The notes below the pieces were generated by a model that did no database searches, was not told the origin of the DNA, and saw nothing but the letters and a program-made list of their open reading frames with translations. From contig PABM01000032.1 of the NCBI GenBank assembly GCA_002702745.1, positions 15,451 through 31,065 of the forward strand: 15,615 nucleotides of DNA, read 5' to 3'. Below are positions 1 through 8,686 of the stretch, one piece after another (position 1 is the stretch's first letter; each line of letters begins with the position of its first letter). This stretch comes from Flavobacteriaceae bacterium. GTDB taxonomy: Bacteria > Bacteroidota > Bacteroidia > Flavobacteriales > Flavobacteriaceae. The position numbers and the translations under genes were made by a program.

Positions 1-1556
1 TAGAACCTCTAAACTTAAATTATACTCCTGAATCACATCGTGAAGGGCTGGCAACTTATTTTAGGGAATTTTTAAGAGCTCATATGAAATCGTGGATTAA
101 TGATGAGAATAATAGAAAACCTGACGGATCAAAGTATAATCTTAATACTGATGGGTTGAAAATATATACAACTATTAATTATACTATGCAAGAAATAGCA
201 GAAAATGCAGTTACTCAGCATATGCCAAGACTTCAAAAAGAATTTTTTGAGCAGAATGAAACATTAGATGACTCTATTGCTCCATTTCGTGAATTGACCA
301 GTGGCGCTGTTGATACATTATTAAGAATATCAATGAGAAGATCTGAAAGATGGAGAAAAATGAAATATGATCTAAAAAAAGATAATGAAGAAATTGAAGA
401 ATCATTTTTTGTTCCAAAAGAAATGACGGTTTTTTCTTGGGAAGGTGAAATTGACACAATTATGACTCCTTTGGATTCTATGAAATACTATAAGTCTTTT
501 TTTAGACCTGGGATGATGTCAATGGATCCAACTAATGGTTATATCAAGGTTTGGGTAGGTGGTATGAATTACAGACATTTTCAGTACGATATGGTAAAAA
601 AAGGTAAGAGGCAAATTGGATCAACCTTTAAACCGTTTGTATATGCTGCAGCTATTGATCAATTAAAATTGTCTCCGTGTGATACTTTTCCAGATAGTCA
701 ATTTTGTATAGAAAAGAATAAATTTGGAAATGTTGAACAGTGGTGTCCAAAAAATTCTGGAGACAAATACGGTAGAACAAGAACTTTAAAAAATGCTTTG
801 GCAAATTCGGTAAATACCGTAACTGCTAGATTAATGGACAGAATTGGACCAAGAACAGTTGTTAAATTAGCCAAGGATTTAGGTATTGAACAAAGAATAC
901 TTCCTGTACCATCTATTGCACTAGGAACTCCAGACCTTAGCGTATATGAAATGGTTGCAGCTTATTCAACATTTGCGAATAAAGGTGTTTACACACAACC
1001 TGTTTTTATTGAAAGAATTGAAGATAAAAATGGCACTACTTTGTTTGAGAATAAGCCAGTGACAAGGGATGTTTTAAGTGAGGAGGCTGCTTATGTCACT
1101 GTTAATTTATTAGAGGGTGTAACAAAAGCAGGGTCAGGAACAAGGCTTAGAACAACTGGAGCTGACGAATTTAACAGGGCATATCAAAATGTAGTAACTG
1201 GATATCCATATGAGTTTACAAATCCAATTGCAGGTAAGACAGGTACAACCCAAAATCAAAGTGACGGCTGGTTTATTGGAATGGTCCCAAACCTTGTAAC
1301 AGGTGTTTGGGTTGGAGCAGAAGATAGAGCAATTCATTTTGAAGACATTGCCTACGGTCAAGGTGCTTCTATGGCTTTACCTATTTGGGGAGTATATATG
1401 AATAGTGTTTATCAGGATTCAACTTTATTGATATCCAAGGATTCATTTGAAAGACCAAAAAGATTGAGTATAGAATTGGACTGTAACAAATTTGTTATAG
1501 ATTCCATCGGATCAGGAAAAACTACAGATCAAGAGATTTTAGATATTGATTTCTAA
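1..1556 (+). CDS. Class A penicillin-binding protein (PBP1A type), 5'-truncated
   Basis: This is the C-terminal part of a bifunctional peptidoglycan synthase that acts on the outer face of the inner membrane. The frame is open from base 3 through the window edge, so the real start lies upstream and the ATG at 84 is internal. About 517 residues are visible. The membrane anchor and most of the glycosyltransferase domain are missing, compared with the 750-800 residues usual in this family. The transpeptidase domain is intact. It has the SxxK nucleophile motif STFK (codons from 621), the SxN motif SVN (from 807) and KTGT (from 1236), followed by the SDGWFIG stretch typical of class A PBPs. A charged insert with many Lys, Glu and Arg lies before the transpeptidase domain. 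The 3' end overlaps the convergent acetoacetyl-CoA synthetase gene by 35 bases. The family call is very secure; which paralogue it is cannot be told from the fragment. Confidence 0.95.
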   Translation, partial: EPLNLNYTPESHREGLATYFREFLRAHMKSWINDENNRKPDGSKYNLNTDGLKIYTTINYTMQEIAENAVTQHMPRLQKEFFEQNETLDDSIAPFRELTSGAVDTLLRISMRRSERWRKMKYDLKKDNEEIEESFFVPKEMTVFSWEGEIDTIMTPLDSMKYYKSFFRPGMMSMDPTNGYIKVWVGGMNYRHFQYDMVKKGKRQIGSTFKPFVYAAAIDQLKLSPCDTFPDSQFCIEKNKFGNVEQWCPKNSGDKYGRTRTLKNALANSVNTVTARLMDRIGPRTVVKLAKDLGIEQRILPVPSIALGTPDLSVYEMVAAYSTFANKGVYTQPVFIERIEDKNGTTLFENKPVTRDVLSEEAAYVTVNLLEGVTKAGSGTRLRTTGADEFNRAYQNVVTGYPYEFTNPIAGKTGTTQNQSDGWFIGMVPNLVTGVWVGAEDRAIHFEDIAYGQGASMALPIWGVYMNSVYQDSTLLISKDSFERPKRLSIELDCNKFVIDSIGSGKTTDQEILDIDF

Positions 1557-3444
1557 TCACTAAATAATCATCAATACACTCAGGATTTCTCATAGCTCCT
1601 TTTGAAATCACATCATTAACATTTTGTCCCAGCAGAATTTTTTTTATCGGAATTTCCATTTTTTTCCCACTGATTGTATATGGTATTTGAGAAATTGAAA
1701 AAATTAAGTTAGGGGTATGCCTAGGAGAACATTTATTTTTAATTTTTTTGATTATTGAGTTTTTAAAACCAGCAGTTAACTTTGATTCAGTTTCAATAAA
1801 TAATATTAGTTTACTATTATCGCCAAAATTTAAATCAACTATCATTGAATCTTTGATTTCTAATATACTGTCTAAAGCAGAATAAATTTCAGATGTTCCA
1901 ATCCTAATTCCATTTCTATTTAATGTTGCGTCAGATCTTCCTTGCATTAATATTCCTCGTTTATCGTCAATTAATATCCAATCTCCATGAGTCCAAACCT
2001 CTTCATTTTTTTCAAAATAGGAATCATGGTATTTTTTAAAATTCTTATCTCCCCAAAAAAATAAGGGCATAGATGGAAGAGGTTCTGTAATTACTAGTTC
2101 TCCTGTTTCACCCTCAATTTCTTGACCTTTCTCATCCCATGATTGGATTGCAACACCAAGCATTTTACATTGTAGAAATCCAGCATAAACAGGCAACTTT
2201 GTTGACCCACCAATGAACGCTGAACATACATCAGTACCGCCACTTAATGAAATGATTTGGCTGTTTGGCAGCTTTTTTTGTAACCAATGAAAAGCCTCAA
2301 TAGATAATGGAGATCCAGTTGCTCCAATGGTTTTAATAAAACTCAAATCTTGTTGATTAACTTCTTTAATATTTTGCTTCATACTTGCAATAAAAAGAGG
2401 GGAACCATTTCCGAAGTGGTTGATTTTAGCTTCTTTGGCAAATCTCCATTGTATTCCAATGTCAGGATAATTAGCAGCCCCATCATAAAGACATAATATT
2501 GCTCCACAAAGAAGTGATCCAATCGCATAATTCCACATCATCCATCCTGTTGTTGTATTCCAAAAGAATTTATCGCCTTCGATGATATTTTGATGTAACG
2601 AATGAGATTTATATTGTTCTAACAGTATTCCTCCAGTTCCATGAGTAATTGCTTTGGGCTTTCCCGTTGTTCCTGATGAAAAAAGAACCCAAATAGGGTG
2701 ATTAAACTCAACCAAACTCAATTCAAAATCAATCCAATAGTTTGATTTTAGATTCCATGAATCAAAACTTGAATCAAATATAACAGTCTTAATTACTGAA
2801 GGTAATTTTTCTTCAAGCTCATTAATTTTATTTTCTTGATTAAATATTTTACCATTATATGAATAGCTTTTATGTGCTAATAAAACTTTAGGTTCTAATT
2901 GGCTAAATCTGTTTACAATACTTTCAACTCCAAAATCAGGGGAACAGCATGACCACACAGCTCCCAAAGAATTTGCAGCGATAAATGAAGCTATTGTATC
3001 AGGATGATTTAGTAAATAACCAGCTACTACATCTCCTTTATTTACATTATATCTGACTAAGATATCCCTAATTTCTTTTGTTTTTTCAAGTAAACTATTC
3101 CAAGTAATTTCAACAATATTATCAGATTCATTTTTATATTTAATTGCAATTTTATTTCTTTTCGCATGACGTAAAATATGTTTTGAATAGCTTAATTCAG
3201 CACCACCGAACCATTTAGTTTTAAAAAAAGGGGTTTCTTTTTTTAAAACATAATAATAGTTTTTATCAAATTCAATTTTGTAAAATTCGGTTATTGATTC
3301 CCAGAACTTTTCAAGATTTGTTATTGACCATTTATGAAGTTCATCATATTCTGAAAAACTAATATTATATTTTTTTGAGATAAAAAATTCAAATTGATAT
3401 AAATTAGATGATTCATAATTTTCTGGAATCCAAATTTTTTCCAT
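1522..3444 (-). CDS. Acetoacetyl-CoA synthetase (acetoacetate--CoA ligase)
   Basis: This cytoplasmic AMP-forming ligase converts acetoacetate, ATP and CoA to acetoacetyl-CoA. It feeds ketone-body or leucine/hydroxybutyrate carbon into central metabolism. The 640-residue length matches the family (about 650). The adenylate-forming motifs are in order: SSGTTGKPK (256-264), the TTTGWMMWN stretch typical of this subfamily (297-305), GGTD (402-405), HGDW (486-489), the hinge motif GRSDATLNRNGIRIGTSEIY (502-521), and SGKK near the C-terminus with the likely adenylation lysine K594. The start is ATG, one base after the stop of the ABC ATPase gene (TAA-T-ATG), so translation is probably coupled. It is the last gene of a three-gene minus-strand operon. 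Its final 35 bases overlap the 3' end of the convergent penicillin-binding protein gene. Acetyl- or propionyl-CoA synthetase is less likely given the subfamily motif. Confidence 0.93.
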   Translation of the reverse strand: MEKIWIPENYESSNLYQFEFFISKKYNISFSEYDELHKWSITNLEKFWESITEFYKIEFDKNYYYVLKKETPFFKTKWFGGAELSYSKHILRHAKRNKIAIKYKNESDNIVEITWNSLLEKTKEIRDILVRYNVNKGDVVAGYLLNHPDTIASFIAANSLGAVWSCCSPDFGVESIVNRFSQLEPKVLLAHKSYSYNGKIFNQENKINELEEKLPSVIKTVIFDSSFDSWNLKSNYWIDFELSLVEFNHPIWVLFSSGTTGKPKAITHGTGGILLEQYKSHSLHQNIIEGDKFFWNTTTGWMMWNYAIGSLLCGAILCLYDGAANYPDIGIQWRFAKEAKINHFGNGSPLFIASMKQNIKEVNQQDLSFIKTIGATGSPLSIEAFHWLQKKLPNSQIISLSGGTDVCSAFIGGSTKLPVYAGFLQCKMLGVAIQSWDEKGQEIEGETGELVITEPLPSMPLFFWGDKNFKKYHDSYFEKNEEVWTHGDWILIDDKRGILMQGRSDATLNRNGIRIGTSEIYSALDSILEIKDSMIVDLNFGDNSKLILFIETESKLTAGFKNSIIKKIKNKCSPRHTPNLIFSISQIPYTISGKKMEIPIKKILLGQNVNDVISKGAMRNPECIDDYLVIRNQYLKSLDL

Positions 3445-3445
3445 A

Positions 3446-5125
3446 TTACAATGACGCTTTAATTAATTTTTTGGTATAAGTTTCCTTGGGTTTTTTGAAC
3501 AATAAATCAACGTCATTGTATTCAACTATTTTTCCATTATGAAGTACTAAAATTTTATCTGACATATGCCTAACAACTGAAAGATCATGAGAAATAAAAA
3601 TATATGTAATGCTATATTTTTGTTTTAACCGATTTAGCAGGTTAAGCACAGTAGCCTGAATCGAAACATCGAGAGCAGAAACTGATTCATCACATATCAA
3701 AACCTGAGGTTTGACGCTTATTGCCCTAGCAATGCAAACCCTTTGTCTTTGTCCTCCCGAAAGTTCATGAGGATAACTATCTAAAAAGTTTTCGCTAAGA
3801 CCAACGTCATTAATTAGTCTTTTACATTCATCGTATAAATCCTCTTTTCTACAAATTTTATGAAAAATTAAGGGTTCTGAAATAATTTGATATATATTAT
3901 GAAGAGGATTTAGTGATGCATAGGGGTCTTGAAAAACTATTTGAATATTTTTTCTAAAGTTTAATAATTCTTTGCCCTGTATTTTTGAAATATCAAGCCC
4001 GTTAAAAAAGATTTCTCCTTCTTCAAATTTGTGAATTTTTAGTATAGCATTTGATAAGCTGGTTTTTCCTGACCCTGATTCTCCTATTAAACCTAAAGTT
4101 TCCCCTTTGTATAATTTTAGATTTATTTTTTCTAAAGCCCGAAAGCCTTTATTTTTTATAAATAAGCTTTTAGATACATTATAGAATTTTGATAAATTAT
4201 TAATTTCTAAAATTGGGTTTTTTGAATATATACCTTTTAATCTTTTATCTCGTTCCGTTTTTGTTTCTGAAAGGTTCTTATTTTTCAAATTATAAGTTTC
4301 AATCGTAGGTAAAACCTTTAATCTTTTGCTGTCATTTATTATCACAGATAATAGAGCCTTTGTGTAATCTTTTTTAGGCGATTTAAAAATTTGTTTATTT
4401 AAACCCTGCTCTATTATCTCTCCGGTTTTCATTATAACAATTCTGTCGGAAATCTTTGACACCAGTCTTAAGTCATGTGAAATAAATAATATTGATAGAT
4501 TTTCACTTTTTTGTAAATCTTTTATTATATCAATAATTTCTTTTTGTATTGTTACATCCAAAGCTGTAGTTGGTTCATCTGCAATCAAAAGTTTAGGATT
4601 ACAAGACAGAGCCATGACTATCATAACTCTCTGTTTTTGCCCGCCAGAAATCTGGTGGGGGTATTTATCAAATAAATTCTCTATATCGTCAAGCTTTACT
4701 TTTTTAATTAATTTTTCTATTCTAGATGAAATTTCTTTGCTTTCTATGTTTTCAACAGATCGGAATACTTCAAAAAGCTGCGTTCCAATTTTCATAGTTG
4801 GATTTAGTGCAGTCATCGGCTCTTGAAAAATCATAGATATTTCTGAGCCTCTAATTTTCATTATTTCATTTTCTTGTAGATTTATAATATTTCTTTGATT
4901 AAAATATATTTCCCCAGAAATATTGAAGTTCTTTTTTTCAAGAAGTCCTAAAATGCATAAAGATGTAAGTGATTTACCGCTACCAGATTCACCTATTAGA
5001 CCAACGATTTCATTTTTTTTTATATTAAATGAAATAGACTTTAGTAATTTTTTATTTTTAGAATTTTCTGCAATGCTAACACATAGCTTTTTTATATCAA
5101 GTAATATTTTTTTTTTTGATTTCAA
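3446..5125 (-). CDS. Fused double ATPase of a peptide/nickel-type ABC importer (DppD-DppF / YejF-like)
   Basis: This protein should power uptake of di- or oligopeptides (or a related solute) through an inner-membrane permease pair. Two ATPase domains are joined in 559 residues. Domain 1 has Walker A GESGSGKS (45-52), Q101, signature ISGGQ (159-163), Walker B ending in DE (183-184) and switch H217. Domain 2 has GESGSGKT (348-355), LSGGQ (455-459), Walker B ending in DE (479-480) and H513. A linker of about 50 residues separates them and contains the usual post-ATPase YTKALL segment. All catalytic residues are present in both halves. The start is TTG at 5125: an in-frame TAG lies one codon upstream and no ATG exists before residue 89. 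An 11-base A run (plus-strand T at 5107-5117) sits just inside the gene. No permease or binding-protein gene is in the window, so the partners must be elsewhere. The spacing is 3 bases to the upstream hydrolase and 1 base to the downstream ligase. Confidence 0.93.
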   Translation of the reverse strand: MKSKKKILLDIKKLCVSIAENSKNKKLLKSISFNIKKNEIVGLIGESGSGKSLTSLCILGLLEKKNFNISGEIYFNQRNIINLQENEIMKIRGSEISMIFQEPMTALNPTMKIGTQLFEVFRSVENIESKEISSRIEKLIKKVKLDDIENLFDKYPHQISGGQKQRVMIVMALSCNPKLLIADEPTTALDVTIQKEIIDIIKDLQKSENLSILFISHDLRLVSKISDRIVIMKTGEIIEQGLNKQIFKSPKKDYTKALLSVIINDSKRLKVLPTIETYNLKNKNLSETKTERDKRLKGIYSKNPILEINNLSKFYNVSKSLFIKNKGFRALEKINLKLYKGETLGLIGESGSGKTSLSNAILKIHKFEEGEIFFNGLDISKIQGKELLNFRKNIQIVFQDPYASLNPLHNIYQIISEPLIFHKICRKEDLYDECKRLINDVGLSENFLDSYPHELSGGQRQRVCIARAISVKPQVLICDESVSALDVSIQATVLNLLNRLKQKYSITYIFISHDLSVVRHMSDKILVLHNGKIVEYNDVDLLFKKPKETYTKKLIKASL

Positions 5126-5128
5126 AGA

Positions 5129-6271
5129 CTATTCGATTGAAGTTGCAATTTTGTATCCTTCAGCTATATATTGAAATAAATCACTAGAGCCATCATCACC
5201 CCCTTTTTTATTATACTCGCCCTGTCTTACAATAATTATATTTTCATCAGGGAAAGAAATTATAAATTGACCACGATGACCATTCATAGTAAACACTTTT
5301 TTACCCTCAAAATCATAAAGCCACCACCCATATCCATAATATGGACTATCTTCAAAAACTGGGTTGATTGAAATATTGATGTAAGAGGGGTCTAAAATTA
5401 TTTCATCATTCCACTTCCCTTTATTTATGTATAGTTTACCAAATCTTGCAAAATCTCTAGCTGTACTTGCAATGCAACAATATGCTTTTTCCATACCTGA
5501 TTTTTTACTGTCAATTTGCCAAAGAGCAGAATTTTCAGCCCCCATCGGTTGCCAAAACTTTTCACTCAAATAATTTGTAAGGGTGGTACCAGTTGCTTTT
5601 TCAATCACCATGGCTAATAGTTGAGTGTCACCGCTAGAATATCTAAAGCTTTGACCGGGTTTATCTATAATATCTTGCCTTAGTACTACTGATCTTAAAT
5701 CATCTGTAAAGTAACTTTCAGATGTTATATTAATAACACTGTAATATTTTTCACTCCACTTCATTCCTGATGACATAGAAGCTAAATGCCCAACTGTTAA
5801 TTCACTCGCAAGCCCTTCATTATATTCATCAAAATAATCACTTAACGGTTGATCGAGCCCCTTGATTTCCCCTTCCATAATTGCTTTAAACATCATGCTT
5901 GTCACAATACTTTTTGCAACTGAAAATGAGTTTGAAAGACTACTTGATTTATGATCGTCAAAATATTTTTCAAAAACAATACTGTCGTTTTTGATTACCA
6001 AAAAGGATTTAGTTTTTCTTTCTTCGTTTAATTTTTTTAGATTTTCAGACTGTGTGACAGAGTTATACTTTTTATGAAGCAACCATGGTTGAGGAACGGA
6101 TTTTTTAATTTCTCTGTTTTCAAAGTATTCGTAGTCTGAAATAAAAGCTGTGTTGTTTCCTGTAAGATAAATTGTTCTCACTCCTTTGAGTAGGTACTCA
6201 ACATTGAATGCATAAATAAATATTATCAGAGAACTTAAAATAACTATTGTCCACACTAAAATCTTTTTCAT
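5129..6271 (-). CDS. Membrane-anchored serine hydrolase, class C beta-lactamase-like (NylB-like)
   Basis: This is a 380-residue hydrolase of the beta-lactamase/PBP-fold family. An uncleaved signal anchor (hydrophobic residues 4-22) places the catalytic domain in the periplasm. The nucleophile motif is SVAK (S117, K120), preceded by an SNSFS stretch. The second motif is YSS (211-213) and the third is HRG (332-334), which replaces KTG as in many esterase-like members. The stretch around SGMKWSE (168-174) resembles 6-aminohexanoate-dimer hydrolases (NylB family). Substrates in this family range from esters to short amides and peptides, so none can be named. It is the first gene of the minus-strand operon, 3 bases before the peptide-type ABC ATPase gene. 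It could therefore process a peptide or amide that the importer takes up; this is inference. A TAnnTTTG box lies 17 bases before its ATG. Confidence 0.88.
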   Translation of the reverse strand: MKKILVWTIVILSSLIIFIYAFNVEYLLKGVRTIYLTGNNTAFISDYEYFENREIKKSVPQPWLLHKKYNSVTQSENLKKLNEERKTKSFLVIKNDSIVFEKYFDDHKSSSLSNSFSVAKSIVTSMMFKAIMEGEIKGLDQPLSDYFDEYNEGLASELTVGHLASMSSGMKWSEKYYSVINITSESYFTDDLRSVVLRQDIIDKPGQSFRYSSGDTQLLAMVIEKATGTTLTNYLSEKFWQPMGAENSALWQIDSKKSGMEKAYCCIASTARDFARFGKLYINKGKWNDEIILDPSYINISINPVFEDSPYYGYGWWLYDFEGKKVFTMNGHRGQFIISFPDENIIIVRQGEYNKKGGDDGSSDLFQYIAEGYKIATSIE

Positions 6272-6288
6272 AACCAGTTTGTTTGTCT

Positions 6289-6296
6289 CAAAGATA
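6289..6296 (-). promoter_or_regulatory. Putative -7 promoter box for the serine hydrolase operon
   Basis: On the minus strand this reads TATCTTTG, a full match to the Bacteroidota -7 consensus TAnnTTTG. It lies 17 bases before the hydrolase ATG. No TTG (-33 element) is seen at the usual distance, so the assignment rests on the -7 match and its position. Confidence 0.45.
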
Positions 6297-6405
6297 TGAA
6301 TTTAATATTCTAATTTTTTCGATTTATGCACTGTCAAAATTCAGATGTCAATAAATAATTCTTAAATTTAATTGAACTAAAATCATAAACTCTCAATTTA
6401 TATAG

Positions 6406-7839
6406 ATGCGAGAAAATAATATATCACTCAGTTCTAGGATTTTTTATTATATGATGGTTTTTATAGTTGTTGAATCAATTATGATTGCTGGAGTAACTTT
6501 ATATCAATTTAATAATCAAAACTCGGAATACCATGAAGGAAGACTTGAACGAAAAGAAAACAACCTTCTTACAGACCTAAGGTACGAAATAGATAAAACT
6601 GGAATAAACTCTATTGATGCTTTAGGTAACAGCATGATTTTAGAGACAGCAGATGTACATAACCTGGAATTTGAACTATACAGTCTTGAGGGTATATTGT
6701 TGAAAAGCTCAACCGCTATTACCGGCGTAAGAGGTACAACTGTTATAGACCAGCAAATAGTTGATTATTTCAAAAATGAAGCTCCTTCTAGGTACGTAGA
6801 AGATGATAAAAACACAAATTACTTCAAATCATCTTATAATCTGATTACTAATTTTAAAAATGAACCTCTTGGGATTATATATATACCATATTTTGCTGAC
6901 GATACAAATAGTAAACAGGAGCTCAGTGGATTTTTAATAAGACTTGGATTTGTTCACGGAAATATGATTTTAATAGCATTTATAATTGCATATTTTATTT
7001 CAAATTTTGTTACAAAGTCTTTGGATTCAATAGGTGAAACTATTAAAAAAACAAATCTTCAAAATCAAAATGTTAAAATTAATATAGAGAATACACCAAG
7101 AGAAGTTGTTGCATTAATCGATTCATATAATACAATGATAGATGAACTTAAAAGCAGTGCGGTTAAGCTTGCAAAAAGTGAAAGAGAAACAGCGTGGAGA
7201 GAGATGGCTAAACAGGTTGCTCATGAAATAAAAAACCCTTTAACTCCTATGAGATTAAGTATTCAAACGTTTGAGAAAGGCTTTAGTAAAGGGCAAGAAT
7301 TTAGTAAGCAAAGAATAAAAGAATTTAGTCATTCTTTAATTCAACAAATTGATATAATGAGCTCAATTGCGACTGCTTTTTCAGATTTTGCAGAAATGCC
7401 AGAACCAAAAAAAGAGATATTAAATGTTGTTGAAGTTGTAGAGCTTGCTATTGATATTTTTAACAAAAACCACATTACATTTAATTCTTCTAGTAAGGAA
7501 ATCGAAGCAAATTTCGACAGGACTCAGCTTATTAGGGTTATAACTAATTTATTAAAAAATGCATTTCAGGCAATCCCAGAGGATAGAACTCCAGAAATTA
7601 AAGTAAGCATCTCAGAAAAAACTCATAATGTAAATATTTCGATTTCAGATAATGGTTATGGAATTTCAAAAACTGATACAGAAAAAATATTTGAACCAAG
7701 TTTTACAACAAAGTCCAGTGGAATGGGCCTTGGTTTATCAATGATAAAAAGTATTATTACTGCCTACAATGGAAATATAACTTTCTCATCTAAGAGCAAT
7801 GTTGGCACAACATTTAATATTACCTTTCCTAAAAACTAA
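6406..7839 (+). CDS. Membrane sensor histidine kinase, NtrY-like, orphan
   Basis: This 477-residue inner-membrane kinase autophosphorylates a histidine in response to an envelope or membrane signal. Segment 1 (about 13-33) and segment 2 (about 184-202) flank a roughly 150-residue periplasmic sensor region with no motif I recognise. A HAMP-like linker (about 200-250) follows. The H-box QVAHEIKNPLTPMRLS carries phospho-acceptor H273; this HEIKNPLTPM form is typical of NtrY-type kinases. The catalytic domain has the N-box NLLKNAFQAI (381-390), the G1 box SDNGYG (414-419), the F-box FEPSFTTK and the G2 box GMGLGL (439-444), so it appears active. No response regulator is adjacent, and the only close partner is the enoyl-CoA hydratase 5 bases downstream. 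The start is ATG after a 134-base divergent spacer in which I find no clear plus-strand TAnnTTTG box. Confidence 0.92.
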   Translation: MRENNISLSSRIFYYMMVFIVVESIMIAGVTLYQFNNQNSEYHEGRLERKENNLLTDLRYEIDKTGINSIDALGNSMILETADVHNLEFELYSLEGILLKSSTAITGVRGTTVIDQQIVDYFKNEAPSRYVEDDKNTNYFKSSYNLITNFKNEPLGIIYIPYFADDTNSKQELSGFLIRLGFVHGNMILIAFIIAYFISNFVTKSLDSIGETIKKTNLQNQNVKINIENTPREVVALIDSYNTMIDELKSSAVKLAKSERETAWREMAKQVAHEIKNPLTPMRLSIQTFEKGFSKGQEFSKQRIKEFSHSLIQQIDIMSSIATAFSDFAEMPEPKKEILNVVEVVELAIDIFNKNHITFNSSSKEIEANFDRTQLIRVITNLLKNAFQAIPEDRTPEIKVSISEKTHNVNISISDNGYGISKTDTEKIFEPSFTTKSSGMGLGLSMIKSIITAYNGNITFSSKSNVGTTFNITFPKN

Positions 7840-7844
7840 TTAAC

Positions 7845-8621
7845 ATGTCATATAATAATTTAACATATCAAATTGAAAACAGGATTAATATTATTTCAAT
7901 CAATCGACCTGAAAAATTAAATGCTTTAAACATTGAAACATTTTCAGAAATTGATCATGCAATTAAGTCATCAGTTGCAAATGCTGAAGTTAGAATTATT
8001 GTTATTACAGGAGTTGGCGAAAAGGCGTTTGTGGCTGGGGCAGACATAAAAGAGGTCGTAAATTTTTCCATGGCACAGGGGGCTGAGCTTTCAGAGTCTG
8101 GTCATAAAATTTTATCTGAAACTATCGAAGGATGTCCAAAGCCTATAATTGCAGCAATAAATGGATATGCGCTGGGCGGGGGTCTAGAGTTAGCTATGGC
8201 TTGTCATTTGAGAGTGGCTTCAGAAAACTCAAAAATGGGATTGCCAGAAGTTTCACTGGGAGTTATTCCAGGATATGGTGGGACTCAAAGACTTCCTCAA
8301 TTGGTCGGAAAAGGAAGAGCTTTGGATATAATTATGACTGCTAAAATGATCGATGCCAATGAAGCTTTAGCCTACGGGTTGATAAATTATAAAACCGGTC
8401 AAACTGAGTTAATGGATTTTGTAAAAAATATTTCGAAAAAAATTTTAGCAAATTCTTCTAACGCAATAAAAAATGCAATAAAGAGTGTTAATGCAAATTT
8501 TGAAAAAGGAATTGATGGTTTTAAGGTAGAAATTAACGAGTTTGGTAAGTGCTTTGAAACAAAGGAATTCAAAGAGGGGACTACAGCATTTTTAAATAAA
8601 AGAAAGCCTGACTTTAACTAA
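7845..8621 (+). CDS. Enoyl-CoA hydratase (crotonase family)
   Basis: This 258-residue cytoplasmic enzyme of the crotonase fold hydrates trans-2-enoyl-CoA to 3-hydroxyacyl-CoA in fatty-acid or amino-acid breakdown. The CoA-binding and oxyanion-hole stretch AFVAGADIKE (61-70) and the second loop NGYALGGGLELAMAC are intact. Both catalytic glutamates of true hydratases are present: E115 (in GGGLEL) and E135 (in LPEVSLG). The PGYGGTQRL segment follows. These residues favour real hydratase activity over isomerase or decarboxylase relatives, although chain-length preference cannot be read. The ATG lies 5 bases after the histidine kinase stop, so the two are almost certainly co-transcribed. Confidence 0.92.
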   Translation: MSYNNLTYQIENRINIISINRPEKLNALNIETFSEIDHAIKSSVANAEVRIIVITGVGEKAFVAGADIKEVVNFSMAQGAELSESGHKILSETIEGCPKPIIAAINGYALGGGLELAMACHLRVASENSKMGLPEVSLGVIPGYGGTQRLPQLVGKGRALDIIMTAKMIDANEALAYGLINYKTGQTELMDFVKNISKKILANSSNAIKNAIKSVNANFEKGIDGFKVEINEFGKCFETKEFKEGTTAFLNKRKPDFN

Positions 8622-8628
8622 ATATTAT

Positions 8629-8663
8629 GTGTTTTTTAACACCTACTTATTTAAAAAAATAAG
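8629..8663. repeat. Two small perfect hairpins in the 65-base spacer
   Basis: GTGTT-TTTT-AACAC (8629-8642) and CTTATTT-AAAA-AAATAAG (8646-8663) are perfect inverted repeats with 5- and 7-base arms and 4-base loops, lying three bases apart. Neither is followed by a clean T tract, so they are weak terminator candidates. They could instead be an operator or a transcript-processing structure between the hydratase gene and the plug-domain gene. AT-rich DNA yields such pairs by chance fairly often. Confidence 0.3.
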
Positions 8664-8686
8664 ATATTCGCTTCAAATTTAATACA

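Noticed and set aside
84..86. ATG at 84 as the start of the penicillin-binding protein
   Set aside because: The same frame is open back to the window edge and encodes family-like sequence before this ATG, so it is an internal methionine.
233..459. Two minus-strand frames of 74 and 61 codons opposite the penicillin-binding protein gene
   Set aside because: They are shadows of the Lys/Glu-rich insert on the other strand, and they overlap each other in different frames.
5123..5131. Hydrolase and ABC ATPase as one protein split by a stop (same frame, TAG then TCT TTG)
   Set aside because: Each product is full length for its own family and has its own proper ends. Being in the same frame is a one-in-three chance.
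4614..5174. Two plus-strand frames (70 and 83 codons) opposite the ABC ATPase gene
   Set aside because: Both fall on the complement of conserved ATPase motifs and show no gene-like features of their own.
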